DNA of 10,200 nucleotides from Bacteroidales bacterium. GTDB lineage: Bacteria > Bacteroidota > Bacteroidia > Bacteroidales > UBA932. The notes beneath the pieces are model-generated. The model had not been told where the DNA came from and did no database searches. It saw only the letters and a list, made by a program, of their open reading frames with translations. Below, piece by piece: positions 1-8,070 of the stretch; position 1 is the stretch's first letter; each line of letters opens with the position of its first letter. Made by a program: the position numbers and the translations under genes. The DNA is taken from positions 1 to 10,200 of the forward strand of contig JABUTQ010000331.1 in NCBI GenBank assembly GCA_021443605.1. The letters are read 5' to 3'.

Positions 1-74
1 CTTGCCGAGCGAACCATAGCATTGATGGTGGCATAGTCCGATAATTAGACCATTTCAGCCCCTTTTCGCAACTT

Positions 75-108
75 TTTGTAATTATTTCAAATCGGATTCT
101 TATCTTTG
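75..108 (+). promoter_or_regulatory. Bacteroidota-type promoter for ftsY-pheT
   Basis: TATCTTTG at 101-108 matches the Bacteroidota -7 consensus TAnnTTTG exactly. A TTTG at 75-78 is the best -33 element, with a 22-bp spacer that is a little longer than the usual 19-21. Transcription would start at about 113-116. That falls on or after the TTG at 116 and so favours the ATG at 134 as the ftsY start. The upstream bases 1-74 show no open frame longer than about 13 codons into the window and no recognisable gene end. Confidence 0.55.
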
Positions 109-133
109 CGAGTTATTGAAAAACTTGGAAAAG

Positions 134-1078
134 ATGGGATTTTTCAACTGGAGACACAAAGAAAATGAGGGCTCGCTTGACGAGCCGATGCAGAAGACCA
201 GACATTCGATTTTCGACCGCATATCTCGTGCCGTCGTGGGGAAGTCCGTCGTGGATGACGATGTCCTCGATTCTATAGAGGAGGCGCTCATCGCCTCGGA
301 TATCGGAGTTGAGACCACAATGGATATCATCGAACGTCTTGAAAAGCGTGTTGCAAGGGACAAATACCTCAATACAAACGAGTTGAACCGTATCCTAAGA
401 GAAGAAATCGAGGATATGCTGTGCTCTTCCGATGCCGATGAACAGGAGCCGTTCGACTTCAGCAAGAAGCCGTATGTGATGATGGTCGTGGGTGTCAACG
501 GAGTGGGAAAGACCACAACTATAGGCAAGCTTGCCGCCCAACTGAGAAGCGAAGGTAAGAAGGTGGTAATTGGTGCTGCAGACACTTTCCGTGCCGCAGC
601 CGTCGATCAGCTTGTAATATGGGCAGAACGGGCAGGGGTGGACATAGTCAAACAAGAGATGGGCTCCGATCCTGCAAGTGTGGCGTACGACACCGTCAAA
701 TCGGCTGTGGCAAAAGATGCTGATGTGGTGATTATTGACACTGCCGGCCGCCTTCACAACAAGGTGAACCTTATGAACGAACTTACCAAGATAAGGAACG
801 TGATGCGAAAGGTGATTCCCGATGCCCCTCACGAGGTGCTTTTGGTAATCGATGGCTCCACAGGCCAGAATGGTTTCATCCAGGCTCGTGAATTCACGAA
901 GGCCACGGACGTCACCGCCCTTGCGGTCACTAAACTTGATGGCACTGCCAAAGGCGGCGTGGTAATCGGTATCAGTGCCCAGTTCCACATTCCCGTGAAG
1001 TTCATCGGAGTGGGTGAAAAGATAGAAGACCTGAAAATCTTCAACAAGAAAGAATTTATCGAATCATTATTTAAATAG
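134..1078 (+). CDS. ftsY: Signal recognition particle receptor FtsY (SRP GTPase)
   Basis: FtsY is the SRP receptor at the cytoplasmic membrane. It pairs with the SRP GTPase Ffh to hand ribosomes making membrane proteins to the Sec translocon. The 314-residue protein has a helical N domain (about 20-95) and a complete G domain. Visible motifs are the P-loop GVNGVGKTTT (120-129), DTFRAAA (150-156), DTAGR (202-206), TKLDG (266-270) and GVGE (292-295) near the C-terminus. The long acidic A domain of E. coli FtsY is absent, leaving only a short N-terminal segment that begins MGFFNW, as is usual in Bacteroidota. An in-frame TTG at 116 would add six residues, but it lies at the predicted transcription start, so ATG 134 is chosen. 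No clear Shine-Dalgarno is present. pheT follows 6 bp after the stop, so co-transcription is likely. Confidence 0.97.
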   Translation: MGFFNWRHKENEGSLDEPMQKTRHSIFDRISRAVVGKSVVDDDVLDSIEEALIASDIGVETTMDIIERLEKRVARDKYLNTNELNRILREEIEDMLCSSDADEQEPFDFSKKPYVMMVVGVNGVGKTTTIGKLAAQLRSEGKKVVIGAADTFRAAAVDQLVIWAERAGVDIVKQEMGSDPASVAYDTVKSAVAKDADVVIIDTAGRLHNKVNLMNELTKIRNVMRKVIPDAPHEVLLVIDGSTGQNGFIQAREFTKATDVTALAVTKLDGTAKGGVVIGISAQFHIPVKFIGVGEKIEDLKIFNKKEFIESLFK

Positions 1079-1084
1079 AATAAA

Positions 1085-3544
1085 ATGACAGTTTCATACA
1101 ATTGGCTGAAAGATTACCTTGATTTTGACCTGCAGCCGGAACAGGTGGCTAAAATATTGACATCCACAGGATTGGAAGTAGAACATATTGAACAGGTGGA
1201 GCAAATACCCGGAGGTCTTGCCGGAGTGGTTGTGGCTCACGTGATGGAGTGTGTCGATCATCCCGATTCGGATCACCTTCACATCACCAAGCTTGATGTT
1301 GGCGGTGCCGAACCTTTGCAGGTCGTTTGTGGTGCGCCGAATGTGGCTGCCGGGCAAAAGGTCCTCTTGGCTACGGTCGGGACAAAGCTCGTGAATATCC
1401 GAGGCGAGGAGCTCAAACTCAAAAAGTCGAAAATCAGGGGCGCTGAGAGCAACGGAATGATTTGCGCTGAGGATGAGCTCGGCATCGGTGAGAGCCACGA
1501 TGGAATTATGGTTCTTTCTCCCGATGCAATTCCGGGAACCCCCGCGAAGGATTACCTCAAACTGAAATGTGATACCGTATATGAAATAGGTCTGACACCA
1601 AACCGCATTGATGGCGCTTCCCAGATTGGAGCCGCGCGCGACCTCTACGCATGGTGCAAGCTGAACAACGTGCCGGTATCGTGGAAACTCCCCAAAGTCG
1701 ATTCATTCAAGGAAGGTGAAGGTGACGCCATAATGGTTGACGTGCAGGCTGCCGAAGATGCACCGAGATATATAGGTATCACAATCAAGAACGTGAAAGT
1801 TGGGCCTTCACCTGAATGGCTCCGCGACAGGCTCAATGCGATAGGACAGCATCCGGTGAATAATGTGGTGGATATTACCAACTTCGTCCTCAACGAGATG
1901 TGCCAGCCTCTCCACTCTTTCGATGCTTCGAAGATAGCGGGGAGAAAAGTAATCGTGCGTCGTGCAGTAGAAGGAGAGCCGTTCCGCACACTCGACGGTG
2001 TGGACCGCAAACTCTCTGACAAAGACTTGGTAATCTGTGATATGGAAAAGCCGATGTGCCTTGCAGGCGTATTCGGCGGAGAAAATTCCGGCATTACCGA
2101 AAATACTACCGAAGTATTCCTCGAGAGTGCATATTTCAACCCTGTCACCATCAGAAAGACATCGAAACGCCATGGTATCAAGACTGATGCTTCTTTCCGT
2201 TTCGAGCGCGGCATTGATGAAGAGAACACTATGTACGCCGCAAAGCGCGCCGCTCTCCTCATTCAAGAGATTGCAGGCGGTGAGATTGTTGGCAAGGTGC
2301 AGGAGTTCTATCCCGTCAAGCACGAGAAGGCTGTCGTCGATCTTTCATTTGCAAGAATGGAGTCATTAATCGGAAAGCAACTTGGAGCCGAGACAATTCT
2401 GAATATTTTGGAATATCTTGATTTTGAGATTGTTTCAAAGAATGATACCGGATGCACGGTCAAAGTCCCTGCATACCGTGTGGACGTCACACGCGAATGC
2501 GACGTGGTGGAAGACGTGTTGAGAATATACGGGTACAACAATGTGGAACTCCCCGGCAGTATGAGGGTATCCATCAATCCTTCGCTTCATCCCGATCCCG
2601 AGACTGTCCGTGCTGAGATTTCAGACCTCCTTGCTCACCGCGGCTTCACGGAGATTATGAACAACTCCCTCACCAAGAGTGCATATTACGAGAAGTTGAA
2701 GACTTATCCTTCAGAGAAATGCGTTAAACTGCTCAATCCTCTGAGCGCCGATTTGGACTGCATGCGACAGACTTTGCTCCTGAGCGGCCTTGAGGTAGTT
2801 TCATACAATATCAAGAGGCAGACCACCGATATGAAATTGTTTGAAATCGGAAACGTCTATTCTTATTCGCCCAAGGAGGGAGAAGAGATGCCCGGTGCCA
2901 TATTGAAGAGTTATAAAGAGCATCAGGCCCTTTCGATACTGGTTACAGGCCCCGGCACAAAATCGTGGAGAAATGAAACGGGCGCCGGCAACTACTTCGT
3001 ACTCAAGGGGATGGTGGAGCTTATCCTGAGCAGGTTCGGCTGCAACGTATATGATCTTGAATGTGGAGATGCTCCTGGTGACATATTTGAAGAGGGGCTT
3101 GAATATAAACTTCAGGGGAAAACTCTCGTTACCCTCGGCACTGTTTCGAAAAAACTCTCCAAGCAGTTTGATATCAAGCAGCCGGTATTCGCGGCTGAAT
3201 TCTCATGGCCTGTTCTCTTTGAGGTAATCCGCAGAAACAAAGTGAAATACAAAGAGTTGCCTAAATATCCCGAAGTCAGGAGGGATTTGGCTATTCTTGT
3301 GGATGAGGACGTTCCGTTTGCAAATTTGCGCAAGGCCGCCCTTCAGGCAGAAAAGGGTCTTCTGAAGCAAATTACTCTGTTTGACGTTTATCGTGGAGAG
3401 AAGATTCCTGCTGGAAAGAAGCAGTATGCAATGGGATTCGTGCTCCAGGATATGGAACAGACACTCACCGACCAGGCTGTCGATAAGGCGATGGAGAAGA
3501 TTCTCAAGGCGTTCGAGACTCGCTTCGGCGCAACTTTGAGATAA
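1085..3544 (+). CDS. pheT: Phenylalanine-tRNA ligase beta subunit
   Basis: This is the beta chain of the (alpha-beta)2 enzyme that charges tRNA-Phe in the cytoplasm. The alpha chain (pheS) carries the active site and is not in this window; the two genes are commonly apart in Bacteroidota. The 819-residue protein is full length (family about 790-830). In order it shows the B1 region and a tRNA-binding OB fold (about 40-150), the conserved TPNRID segment (171-176), the B3/B4 editing module (about 215-405, with LDGVDRKL at 303-310 and FGGENSGITENTTEVFLESA near 330-349), a B5 domain with PAYRVDVTRECDVVEDV (462-478) followed by RIYGYNNV, and the catalytic-like core (about 495-710). The C-terminal anticodon-binding FDX-ACB domain (about 725-818) contains KYPEVRRDLA. 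H277 and E347 fall where the editing pocket is expected (inference). ATG 1085 directly follows an A-rich spacer; I see no terminator after the stop. Confidence 0.98.
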   Translation: MTVSYNWLKDYLDFDLQPEQVAKILTSTGLEVEHIEQVEQIPGGLAGVVVAHVMECVDHPDSDHLHITKLDVGGAEPLQVVCGAPNVAAGQKVLLATVGTKLVNIRGEELKLKKSKIRGAESNGMICAEDELGIGESHDGIMVLSPDAIPGTPAKDYLKLKCDTVYEIGLTPNRIDGASQIGAARDLYAWCKLNNVPVSWKLPKVDSFKEGEGDAIMVDVQAAEDAPRYIGITIKNVKVGPSPEWLRDRLNAIGQHPVNNVVDITNFVLNEMCQPLHSFDASKIAGRKVIVRRAVEGEPFRTLDGVDRKLSDKDLVICDMEKPMCLAGVFGGENSGITENTTEVFLESAYFNPVTIRKTSKRHGIKTDASFRFERGIDEENTMYAAKRAALLIQEIAGGEIVGKVQEFYPVKHEKAVVDLSFARMESLIGKQLGAETILNILEYLDFEIVSKNDTGCTVKVPAYRVDVTRECDVVEDVLRIYGYNNVELPGSMRVSINPSLHPDPETVRAEISDLLAHRGFTEIMNNSLTKSAYYEKLKTYPSEKCVKLLNPLSADLDCMRQTLLLSGLEVVSYNIKRQTTDMKLFEIGNVYSYSPKEGEEMPGAILKSYKEHQALSILVTGPGTKSWRNETGAGNYFVLKGMVELILSRFGCNVYDLECGDAPGDIFEEGLEYKLQGKTLVTLGTVSKKLSKQFDIKQPVFAAEFSWPVLFEVIRRNKVKYKELPKYPEVRRDLAILVDEDVPFANLRKAALQAEKGLLKQITLFDVYRGEKIPAGKKQYAMGFVLQDMEQTLTDQAVDKAMEKILKAFETRFGATLR

Positions 3545-3570
3545 TTACGTTGCAAATGTCAGTCAAATGA

Positions 3571-3601
3571 TTGGATATTCAAATTAGAATTCATACCTTT
3601 G
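3571..3601 (+). promoter_or_regulatory. Promoter for the rpsA-rnz-protease operon
   Basis: TTG at 3571-3573 and TACCTTTG at 3594-3601 are separated by 20 bp, a textbook Bacteroidota promoter. Transcription would begin near 3606, giving a leader of about 60 nt. Its first bases can form a small hairpin, CCTTT (3606-3610) with AAAGG (3616-3620). The rest is AU-rich, including the palindrome GTTAATTAAC (3646-3655). Just upstream of the -33 element CAAATG occurs twice, 11 bp apart (3553 and 3564). The same 122-bp gap shows no rho-independent terminator for pheT, so some read-through from ftsY-pheT is possible. Confidence 0.75.
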
Positions 3602-3631
3602 CAGGCCTTTACCGAAAAGGTATTAAAAATA

Positions 3632-3670
3632 ATGTCTAACCCCTTGTTAATTAACTATTTAAAATTATGA
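3632..3670 (+). CDS. Possible 12-codon leader ORF overlapping the rpsA start
   Basis: An ATG at 3632 inside the predicted rpsA leader opens a 12-residue frame, MSNPLLINYLKL. Its TGA stop (3668-3670) overlaps the rpsA ATG (3667-3669) in an ATGA arrangement. Its start context (TTAAAAATA just before the ATG) is as A-rich as those of the annotated genes here, which lack Shine-Dalgarno sequences. If translated, it would bring ribosomes onto the rpsA start, or serve as a leader that senses S1 level or translation rate (inference). I know of no named family for this peptide. A chance ORF in an AT-rich leader is the main alternative. Confidence 0.35.
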   Translation: MSNPLLINYLKL

Positions 3671-5544
3671 CTAACGAAAAGGATTTTATCGGGCAGGAAG
3701 AGCAGGTTGTCAATGTTGAAAAAGAGACAATCGAATCTTATGCAGAAGAAGCAGTTCCCGTGGAGAAAAAGAAACACGTAAGCAACGCATCAGTTGACAA
3801 CAGTTCTTTCGACTGGGAAGCATTTGAAAACGACGGCGCTTCTAAAGAAGAGCACAAAAAGGACGAAGATTCTTACAATCAGACACTCTCACGCATTTCA
3901 GAGAATGAAGTTACAGAAGGTGTTGTTGCTGCCATCAACAAACGCGAAGTAATCGTAAACATCGGTTACAAGAGCGAAGGTGTCATCAGCATCAACGAAT
4001 TCCGTTACAACCCTGAACTTGCAGTGGGTGACAAAGTTGAGGTTTACGTAGAGACAGCTGAAGACAAGAAAGGCCAGCTCATTCTCTCACACAAGCGTGC
4101 ACGCAGCCTCCGCAGCTGGGACCGCGTAAACGAGGCTTGCGAGAAAGACGAAATCGTAAAGGGCTTCATCAAGTGCCGCACAAAGGGCGGTATGATTGTA
4201 GATGTTTTCGGTATCGAAGCATTCTTGCCAGGTTCACAGATAGATGTAAAACCTATTCGCGACTACGATGTATTCGTGAACAAGACAATGGAATTCAAGA
4301 TTGTAAAAATCAACAACGAATTCCGCAATGTGGTTGTTTCACACAAGGCTCTCATCGAAGCCGAGCTTGAAACCCAGAAGACCGAAATCATCGGCAAACT
4401 CGAGAAAGGCCAGGTACTTGAAGGCACAGTCAAGAACATCACTTCATACGGTGTATTCGTCGATCTCGGCGGTGTTGACGGACTCATCCACATCACAGAC
4501 CTCAGCTGGGGCCGCATCAGCCATCCCGAAGAGGTTGTCGAACTCGATCAGAAGATCAATGTCGTTATCCTCGACTTCGACGACGTCAAGAAGAGAATCG
4601 CCCTCGGTCTCAAGCAGCTCACTCCTCATCCTTGGGAAGCTCTTGATGCAAGCATCAAGGTTGGTGACAAGGTTAAGGGTAAAGTTGTCGTTATCGCTGA
4701 CTACGGCGCATTCGTTGAGATTGCTCCGGGCGTAGAAGGCCTTATCCACGTAAGCGAAATGAGCTGGAGCCACCATCTCCGCAGCGCACAGGATTTCTTC
4801 AAGGTAGGTGACGAAGTTGAAGCCGTTGTCCTCACTCTCGACCGCGACGAGCGCAAGATGTCTCTCGGTATCAAGCAGCTTAAGGCCGATCCTTGGGCAA
4901 ATATCCTCGAAAGATATCCCATCAACTCTAAACATACAGCTACCGTATTGAGCATCACCAACTTCGGCGTATTCGTAGAGCTTGAGGAAGGTGTTGAGGG
5001 TATGGTTCATATCAGCGAGCTTTCTTGGACAAAGAAACTCAACCACCCTTCAGAGATGGTTTCAGTAGGCGACAAGCTTGATGTTGTAGTATTCGACATC
5101 GATCCTGAAATCCGTCGTCTCAGCCTTGGTCACAAGCAGCTCGAGGAGAGCCCTTGGGAGGCTATGGAAGCCGTTTATACCGTTGGTTCAATTCACGATG
5201 GTACAGTCGCTTCTGTAAATGACAAGGGTGCCACAATTTCACTCGAAGGCGGCATCGAAGGTTTCTGCGTAGCCAAGAATCTTGTAAAAGAAGACGGCAC
5301 CACTCCTAAGGAAGGTGAAGTTCTTCCGTTCAAGATTACAGAGTTCAACAAGAACAGCAAGAAGGTAACTCTCTCGCACACTAAGACTTACGACGATGCT
5401 CGCAAAGAAGTAGCCGCAAGTGAGGCAGATTCTACCCAGAAGGCTGTGAAGAAACTCAAGGCAAATCTTGAGAAGACCACTCTCGGTGACATATCTGAGC
5501 TCGCAGCGCTCAAGAGCAAGATGGAAGAATCTGCTAAAGAGTAG
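3667..5544 (+). CDS. rpsA: 30S ribosomal protein S1
   Basis: S1 binds mRNA on the 30S subunit and promotes initiation, which matters especially where Shine-Dalgarno pairing is little used, as in this phylum. The 625-residue protein has an acidic, low-complexity N-terminal tail (1-75) carrying FDWEAFEND (48-56), then six S1 RNA-binding repeats at about 79-144, 159-228, 246-317, 331-404, 418-491 and 505-573. Repeats 3-5 are the most canonical (for example YGVFVDLGGVDGLIHITDLSW at about 261-281, with close echoes near 346 and 432). A lysine-rich tail ends the protein. Codon use marks it as highly expressed: 17 of 19 Arg codons are CGC/CGT, unlike the downstream protease gene. ATG 3667 is the only sensible start and is preceded by TATTTAAAATT with no Shine-Dalgarno. 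rnz follows after 3 bp. Confidence 0.97.
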   Translation: MTNEKDFIGQEEQVVNVEKETIESYAEEAVPVEKKKHVSNASVDNSSFDWEAFENDGASKEEHKKDEDSYNQTLSRISENEVTEGVVAAINKREVIVNIGYKSEGVISINEFRYNPELAVGDKVEVYVETAEDKKGQLILSHKRARSLRSWDRVNEACEKDEIVKGFIKCRTKGGMIVDVFGIEAFLPGSQIDVKPIRDYDVFVNKTMEFKIVKINNEFRNVVVSHKALIEAELETQKTEIIGKLEKGQVLEGTVKNITSYGVFVDLGGVDGLIHITDLSWGRISHPEEVVELDQKINVVILDFDDVKKRIALGLKQLTPHPWEALDASIKVGDKVKGKVVVIADYGAFVEIAPGVEGLIHVSEMSWSHHLRSAQDFFKVGDEVEAVVLTLDRDERKMSLGIKQLKADPWANILERYPINSKHTATVLSITNFGVFVELEEGVEGMVHISELSWTKKLNHPSEMVSVGDKLDVVVFDIDPEIRRLSLGHKQLEESPWEAMEAVYTVGSIHDGTVASVNDKGATISLEGGIEGFCVAKNLVKEDGTTPKEGEVLPFKITEFNKNSKKVTLSHTKTYDDARKEVAASEADSTQKAVKKLKANLEKTTLGDISELAALKSKMEESAKE

Positions 5545-5547
5545 TTG

Positions 5548-6480
5548 ATGGAGTTTTCATTTACAACATTGGGCATAGCTTCGGCCTTGCCCACTGCTGA
5601 CAGTTATCCAAGCGCCCACGTATTCAAATGTCGTGGGCGTTTGTTCTTGATTGACTGTGGGGAGGGGTGCCAGGCCTTGATGCGCCGCTCCGGAATATCT
5701 ATCCTCAAAATTGAGAACATTTTCCTTTCACACCTTCACGGCGACCACATTTTTGGGATATTCGGTTTACTCTCCACGATGATTCTGCAAGGGAGGACAG
5801 CTCCTCTGTATATCTATGCACCCAAGGCATTCCACCACACCTTGAAATATTTCAAGGATTACCACGGAGACGGGATGTTGTATGAGATTGTATTTGTCCC
5901 TCTTGAGATGAAGGAGAAGATGAAGATTATAGATTTGCATAATCTTGAGGTATATGCTTTTCCGATGAACCACAAGATTGAAACTTTCGGATTCCTCTTC
6001 AAGGAGAAGGAACCGCAACTCAACGTCCATAAATATCTTGTTGAGGCAGACAATCTCAGCCTGCACGAAATCGCTATGCTGAAAAACGGAGAGGATGTGA
6101 TTCGTGAGGATGGGGAAATTCTTGAAAACCAAAAATATACATATATTCCATTTGAGCCCAGAAGTTTTGCCTACTGCTCCGATACAGCCCCGTTTGAGCG
6201 TCAGGCAGAGTGGATTTCGGGTGTAAATCTGCTCTATCACGAGGCTACTTATTGCAGCGATAACACTGACAGGGCTTCCAAGTATTTCCATTCCACCGCC
6301 GCGCAAGCAGCCCAGGTTGCCTCCACCGCCGGAGCCGGGAAACTGATTCTCGGCCATTTCTCTTCCAGATATGCCGATAAAAAACAGTTTCTTCAGGAGG
6401 CGAGGGACATATTTGCGGAGAGTTATCTCGCAAGTGAGGGAACAGTTTTTGAAGTGCCCCTCAAACGATTGGATTATTAG
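5548..6480 (+). CDS. rnz: Ribonuclease Z (tRNase Z, short form)
   Basis: This cytoplasmic zinc-dependent endonuclease cuts the 3' trailer from tRNA precursors so that CCA can be added or exposed. At 310 residues it is a typical short-form, homodimeric tRNase Z. The metallo-beta-lactamase signature SHLHGDH (61-67) supplies H62, H64, D66 and H67. Further metal or catalytic positions are H142 (FPMNHK), D212 (CSDTA), H248 (FHSTAAQAA) and H270 (LGHFSSRY). LIDCGEG (34-40) is also diagnostic, and the region about 150-205 matches the segment that holds the substrate arm. ATG 5548 is preferred over the TTG at 5545, which directly abuts the rpsA TAG stop. The 3-bp gap suggests translation by ribosomes finishing rpsA. 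The protease gene follows 9 bp after the stop. Confidence 0.95.
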   Translation: MEFSFTTLGIASALPTADSYPSAHVFKCRGRLFLIDCGEGCQALMRRSGISILKIENIFLSHLHGDHIFGIFGLLSTMILQGRTAPLYIYAPKAFHHTLKYFKDYHGDGMLYEIVFVPLEMKEKMKIIDLHNLEVYAFPMNHKIETFGFLFKEKEPQLNVHKYLVEADNLSLHEIAMLKNGEDVIREDGEILENQKYTYIPFEPRSFAYCSDTAPFERQAEWISGVNLLYHEATYCSDNTDRASKYFHSTAAQAAQVASTAGAGKLILGHFSSRYADKKQFLQEARDIFAESYLASEGTVFEVPLKRLDY

Positions 6481-6489
6481 ACTATAATT

Positions 6490-8070
6490 ATGAAAAGAAT
6501 ATTGACTGTTTTGCTTTGTTTGATGCCGTTTGTAGTATCGGCCCAGAGTGAATTTGTAAAGGTTTCAAGTAAAATCGGCAACACACTGAGATTTATAGAT
6601 AGATACTATGTCGATACCGTCTCTTTGGAAAAGTTGGGCGATGCTTCCGTCAAAGCCATTCTGGAGCAGCTCGATCCCCACTCGACATATATTCCGGCAA
6701 GTGAAAACAAGACATCGAACGAGGAGATGGAGGGGGAGTTCGAAGGGGTTGGAATACAGTTCAATATAATATCCGATACCCTCACTGTCCAGGCTGTCAT
6801 TGCCGGCGGGCCGTGTGCAAAAGCCGGTGTTATGGCCGGTGACAAGTTTGTGGAGGTAGATACGGTAAAGATTGCCTCTGCCGGAGTCACAAGCACCGAT
6901 ATACAAAAGCTTCTCAGAGGCCCCAAGGGGACAACCGTGACAATCAAAGTTGTCAGGAGAGGTGTTGTTGAGCCCCTTACATTCAACATTACACGAGACA
7001 AGATTCCCCTTGAGAGCATAGATGCTGCCTATCAGCCGATTCCGGGCGTCGCCTATATAAAGATAAGTCGTTTTGGACTCAAGACATCAGCTGAGTTTCT
7101 CAATGCCCTGCTCAAGGCGAGCAATGAGAGACGGCCAAACGGCATCATCATAGATTTGAGGGGAAATGGTGGCGGAATTGTCGGTGCCGCGATTTTCCTG
7201 AGCGATATGTTCCTCTCCAAAGGACAGATGATCTTCTATTCGGAAGGGACAAATTCCCCAAGGAGTGATGTCGTAGCCACCGAAAAGGGGGCATACGAGA
7301 CGGGCCCTCTCGTTGTGATGATTGATGAAAATTCCGCTTCGGCAAGCGAGATTTTCACCGGAGCAATCCAAGATTGGGACAGAGGCGTGGTTGTTGGTCG
7401 CAAGTCATTTGGCAAAGGGTTGATTCAAAGACAGTTCGAGTTTGAAGACGGCTCAGCGGCCAGAGTGACTGTGGCAAGATATTATACCCCGACTGGAAGA
7501 GCAATCCAGTCTCCGTACGAAAAGGGTCACAAAAAGGAATATCTCCAGGCGTTCATCGACAGATACGAAAGGGGAGAGAGTTTCAGCCGAGACAGCATAA
7601 GCTTCCCCGATTCATTGAAATTCAGTACATTGGTTAAGGGGCGCACTGTCTATGGAGGAGGTGGGATTATGCCCGATGTATTCGTTCCGAGAGACACGAG
7701 CTATATCAGCAGTTTTTATCGCAGGGCGGTAGGTCTTGGATTTCTGGTATCTTTTTCTACAAAATACATCGATTCAAAAAGAGTAGAATATACACGGGAA
7801 TATCCTGATTTTGAAACGTTTGACGCCTCTTTCAAAAGCGATGAGATTTTTGAGGCATATCTTTCAAGCGAAAAAGAGAAAGGATATGAACCATCCCAAG
7901 AAGATTTGGAGCGGTCTTCAAAAATGTTGAAATGCCAGCTGAAGGCTCTCGTTGCAAGGGCTCTCTTCAGTGAAAATGAATTTTACAGGGTAATAAATAA
8001 CGAGGACGAAGATTTCAAAGCAGCTGTTCAAGAGATTTCTAATCTGATAGAGGCTTACTACGCTCAATAG
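6490..8070 (+). CDS. Secreted PDZ/S41 C-terminal processing protease (CtpA/Prc-like)
   Basis: This is a 526-residue serine protease of family S41, which trims or degrades envelope proteins from their C-termini. A Sec signal peptide is clear (MKRILTVLLCLMPFVVSA, cleavage likely after A18), placing it in the periplasm. After an N-terminal helical stretch (about 20-80) comes a PDZ domain (about 85-165, with GVGIQF, AKAGVMAGD and LLRGPKGTTV). The S41 fold (about 175-400) has IIDLRGNGGG (220-229), the nucleophile in ENSASASEIF (S284) and the base in SFGKG (K309), with the 25-residue spacing seen in Prc and CtpA. A helical C-terminal extension (about 400-526) is typical of Bacteroidota members. Arg codons are mostly AGA/AGG (21 of 30). 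The last 32 bp overlap the end of mltG on the opposite strand. The in vivo substrate cannot be read from the sequence. Confidence 0.95.
   Translation: MKRILTVLLCLMPFVVSAQSEFVKVSSKIGNTLRFIDRYYVDTVSLEKLGDASVKAILEQLDPHSTYIPASENKTSNEEMEGEFEGVGIQFNIISDTLTVQAVIAGGPCAKAGVMAGDKFVEVDTVKIASAGVTSTDIQKLLRGPKGTTVTIKVVRRGVVEPLTFNITRDKIPLESIDAAYQPIPGVAYIKISRFGLKTSAEFLNALLKASNERRPNGIIIDLRGNGGGIVGAAIFLSDMFLSKGQMIFYSEGTNSPRSDVVATEKGAYETGPLVVMIDENSASASEIFTGAIQDWDRGVVVGRKSFGKGLIQRQFEFEDGSAARVTVARYYTPTGRAIQSPYEKGHKKEYLQAFIDRYERGESFSRDSISFPDSLKFSTLVKGRTVYGGGGIMPDVFVPRDTSYISSFYRRAVGLGFLVSFSTKYIDSKRVEYTREYPDFETFDASFKSDEIFEAYLSSEKEKGYEPSQEDLERSSKMLKCQLKALVARALFSENEFYRVINNEDEDFKAAVQEISNLIEAYYAQ

Noticed and set aside
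13..29. ACCAT/ATGGT hairpin near the left edge
   Set aside because: A 5-bp stem with a 7-base loop and no T-tract is within chance expectation.
1..44. Short open frames running in from the left edge as the end of an upstream gene
   Set aside because: All three + frames close within 44 bases and the residues match nothing recognisable, so no call can be supported.
116..133. TTG at 116 as the ftsY start
   Set aside because: It coincides with the predicted transcription start 8 bp after TATCTTTG, and FtsY of this type begins MGFF at ATG 134.
1808..2323. 171-codon open frame on the - strand inside pheT (and similar long antisense frames in other genes)
   Set aside because: It lies wholly within a well-conserved pheT reading frame, resembles no protein family and has no promoter or start context. 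It is a frame shadow.
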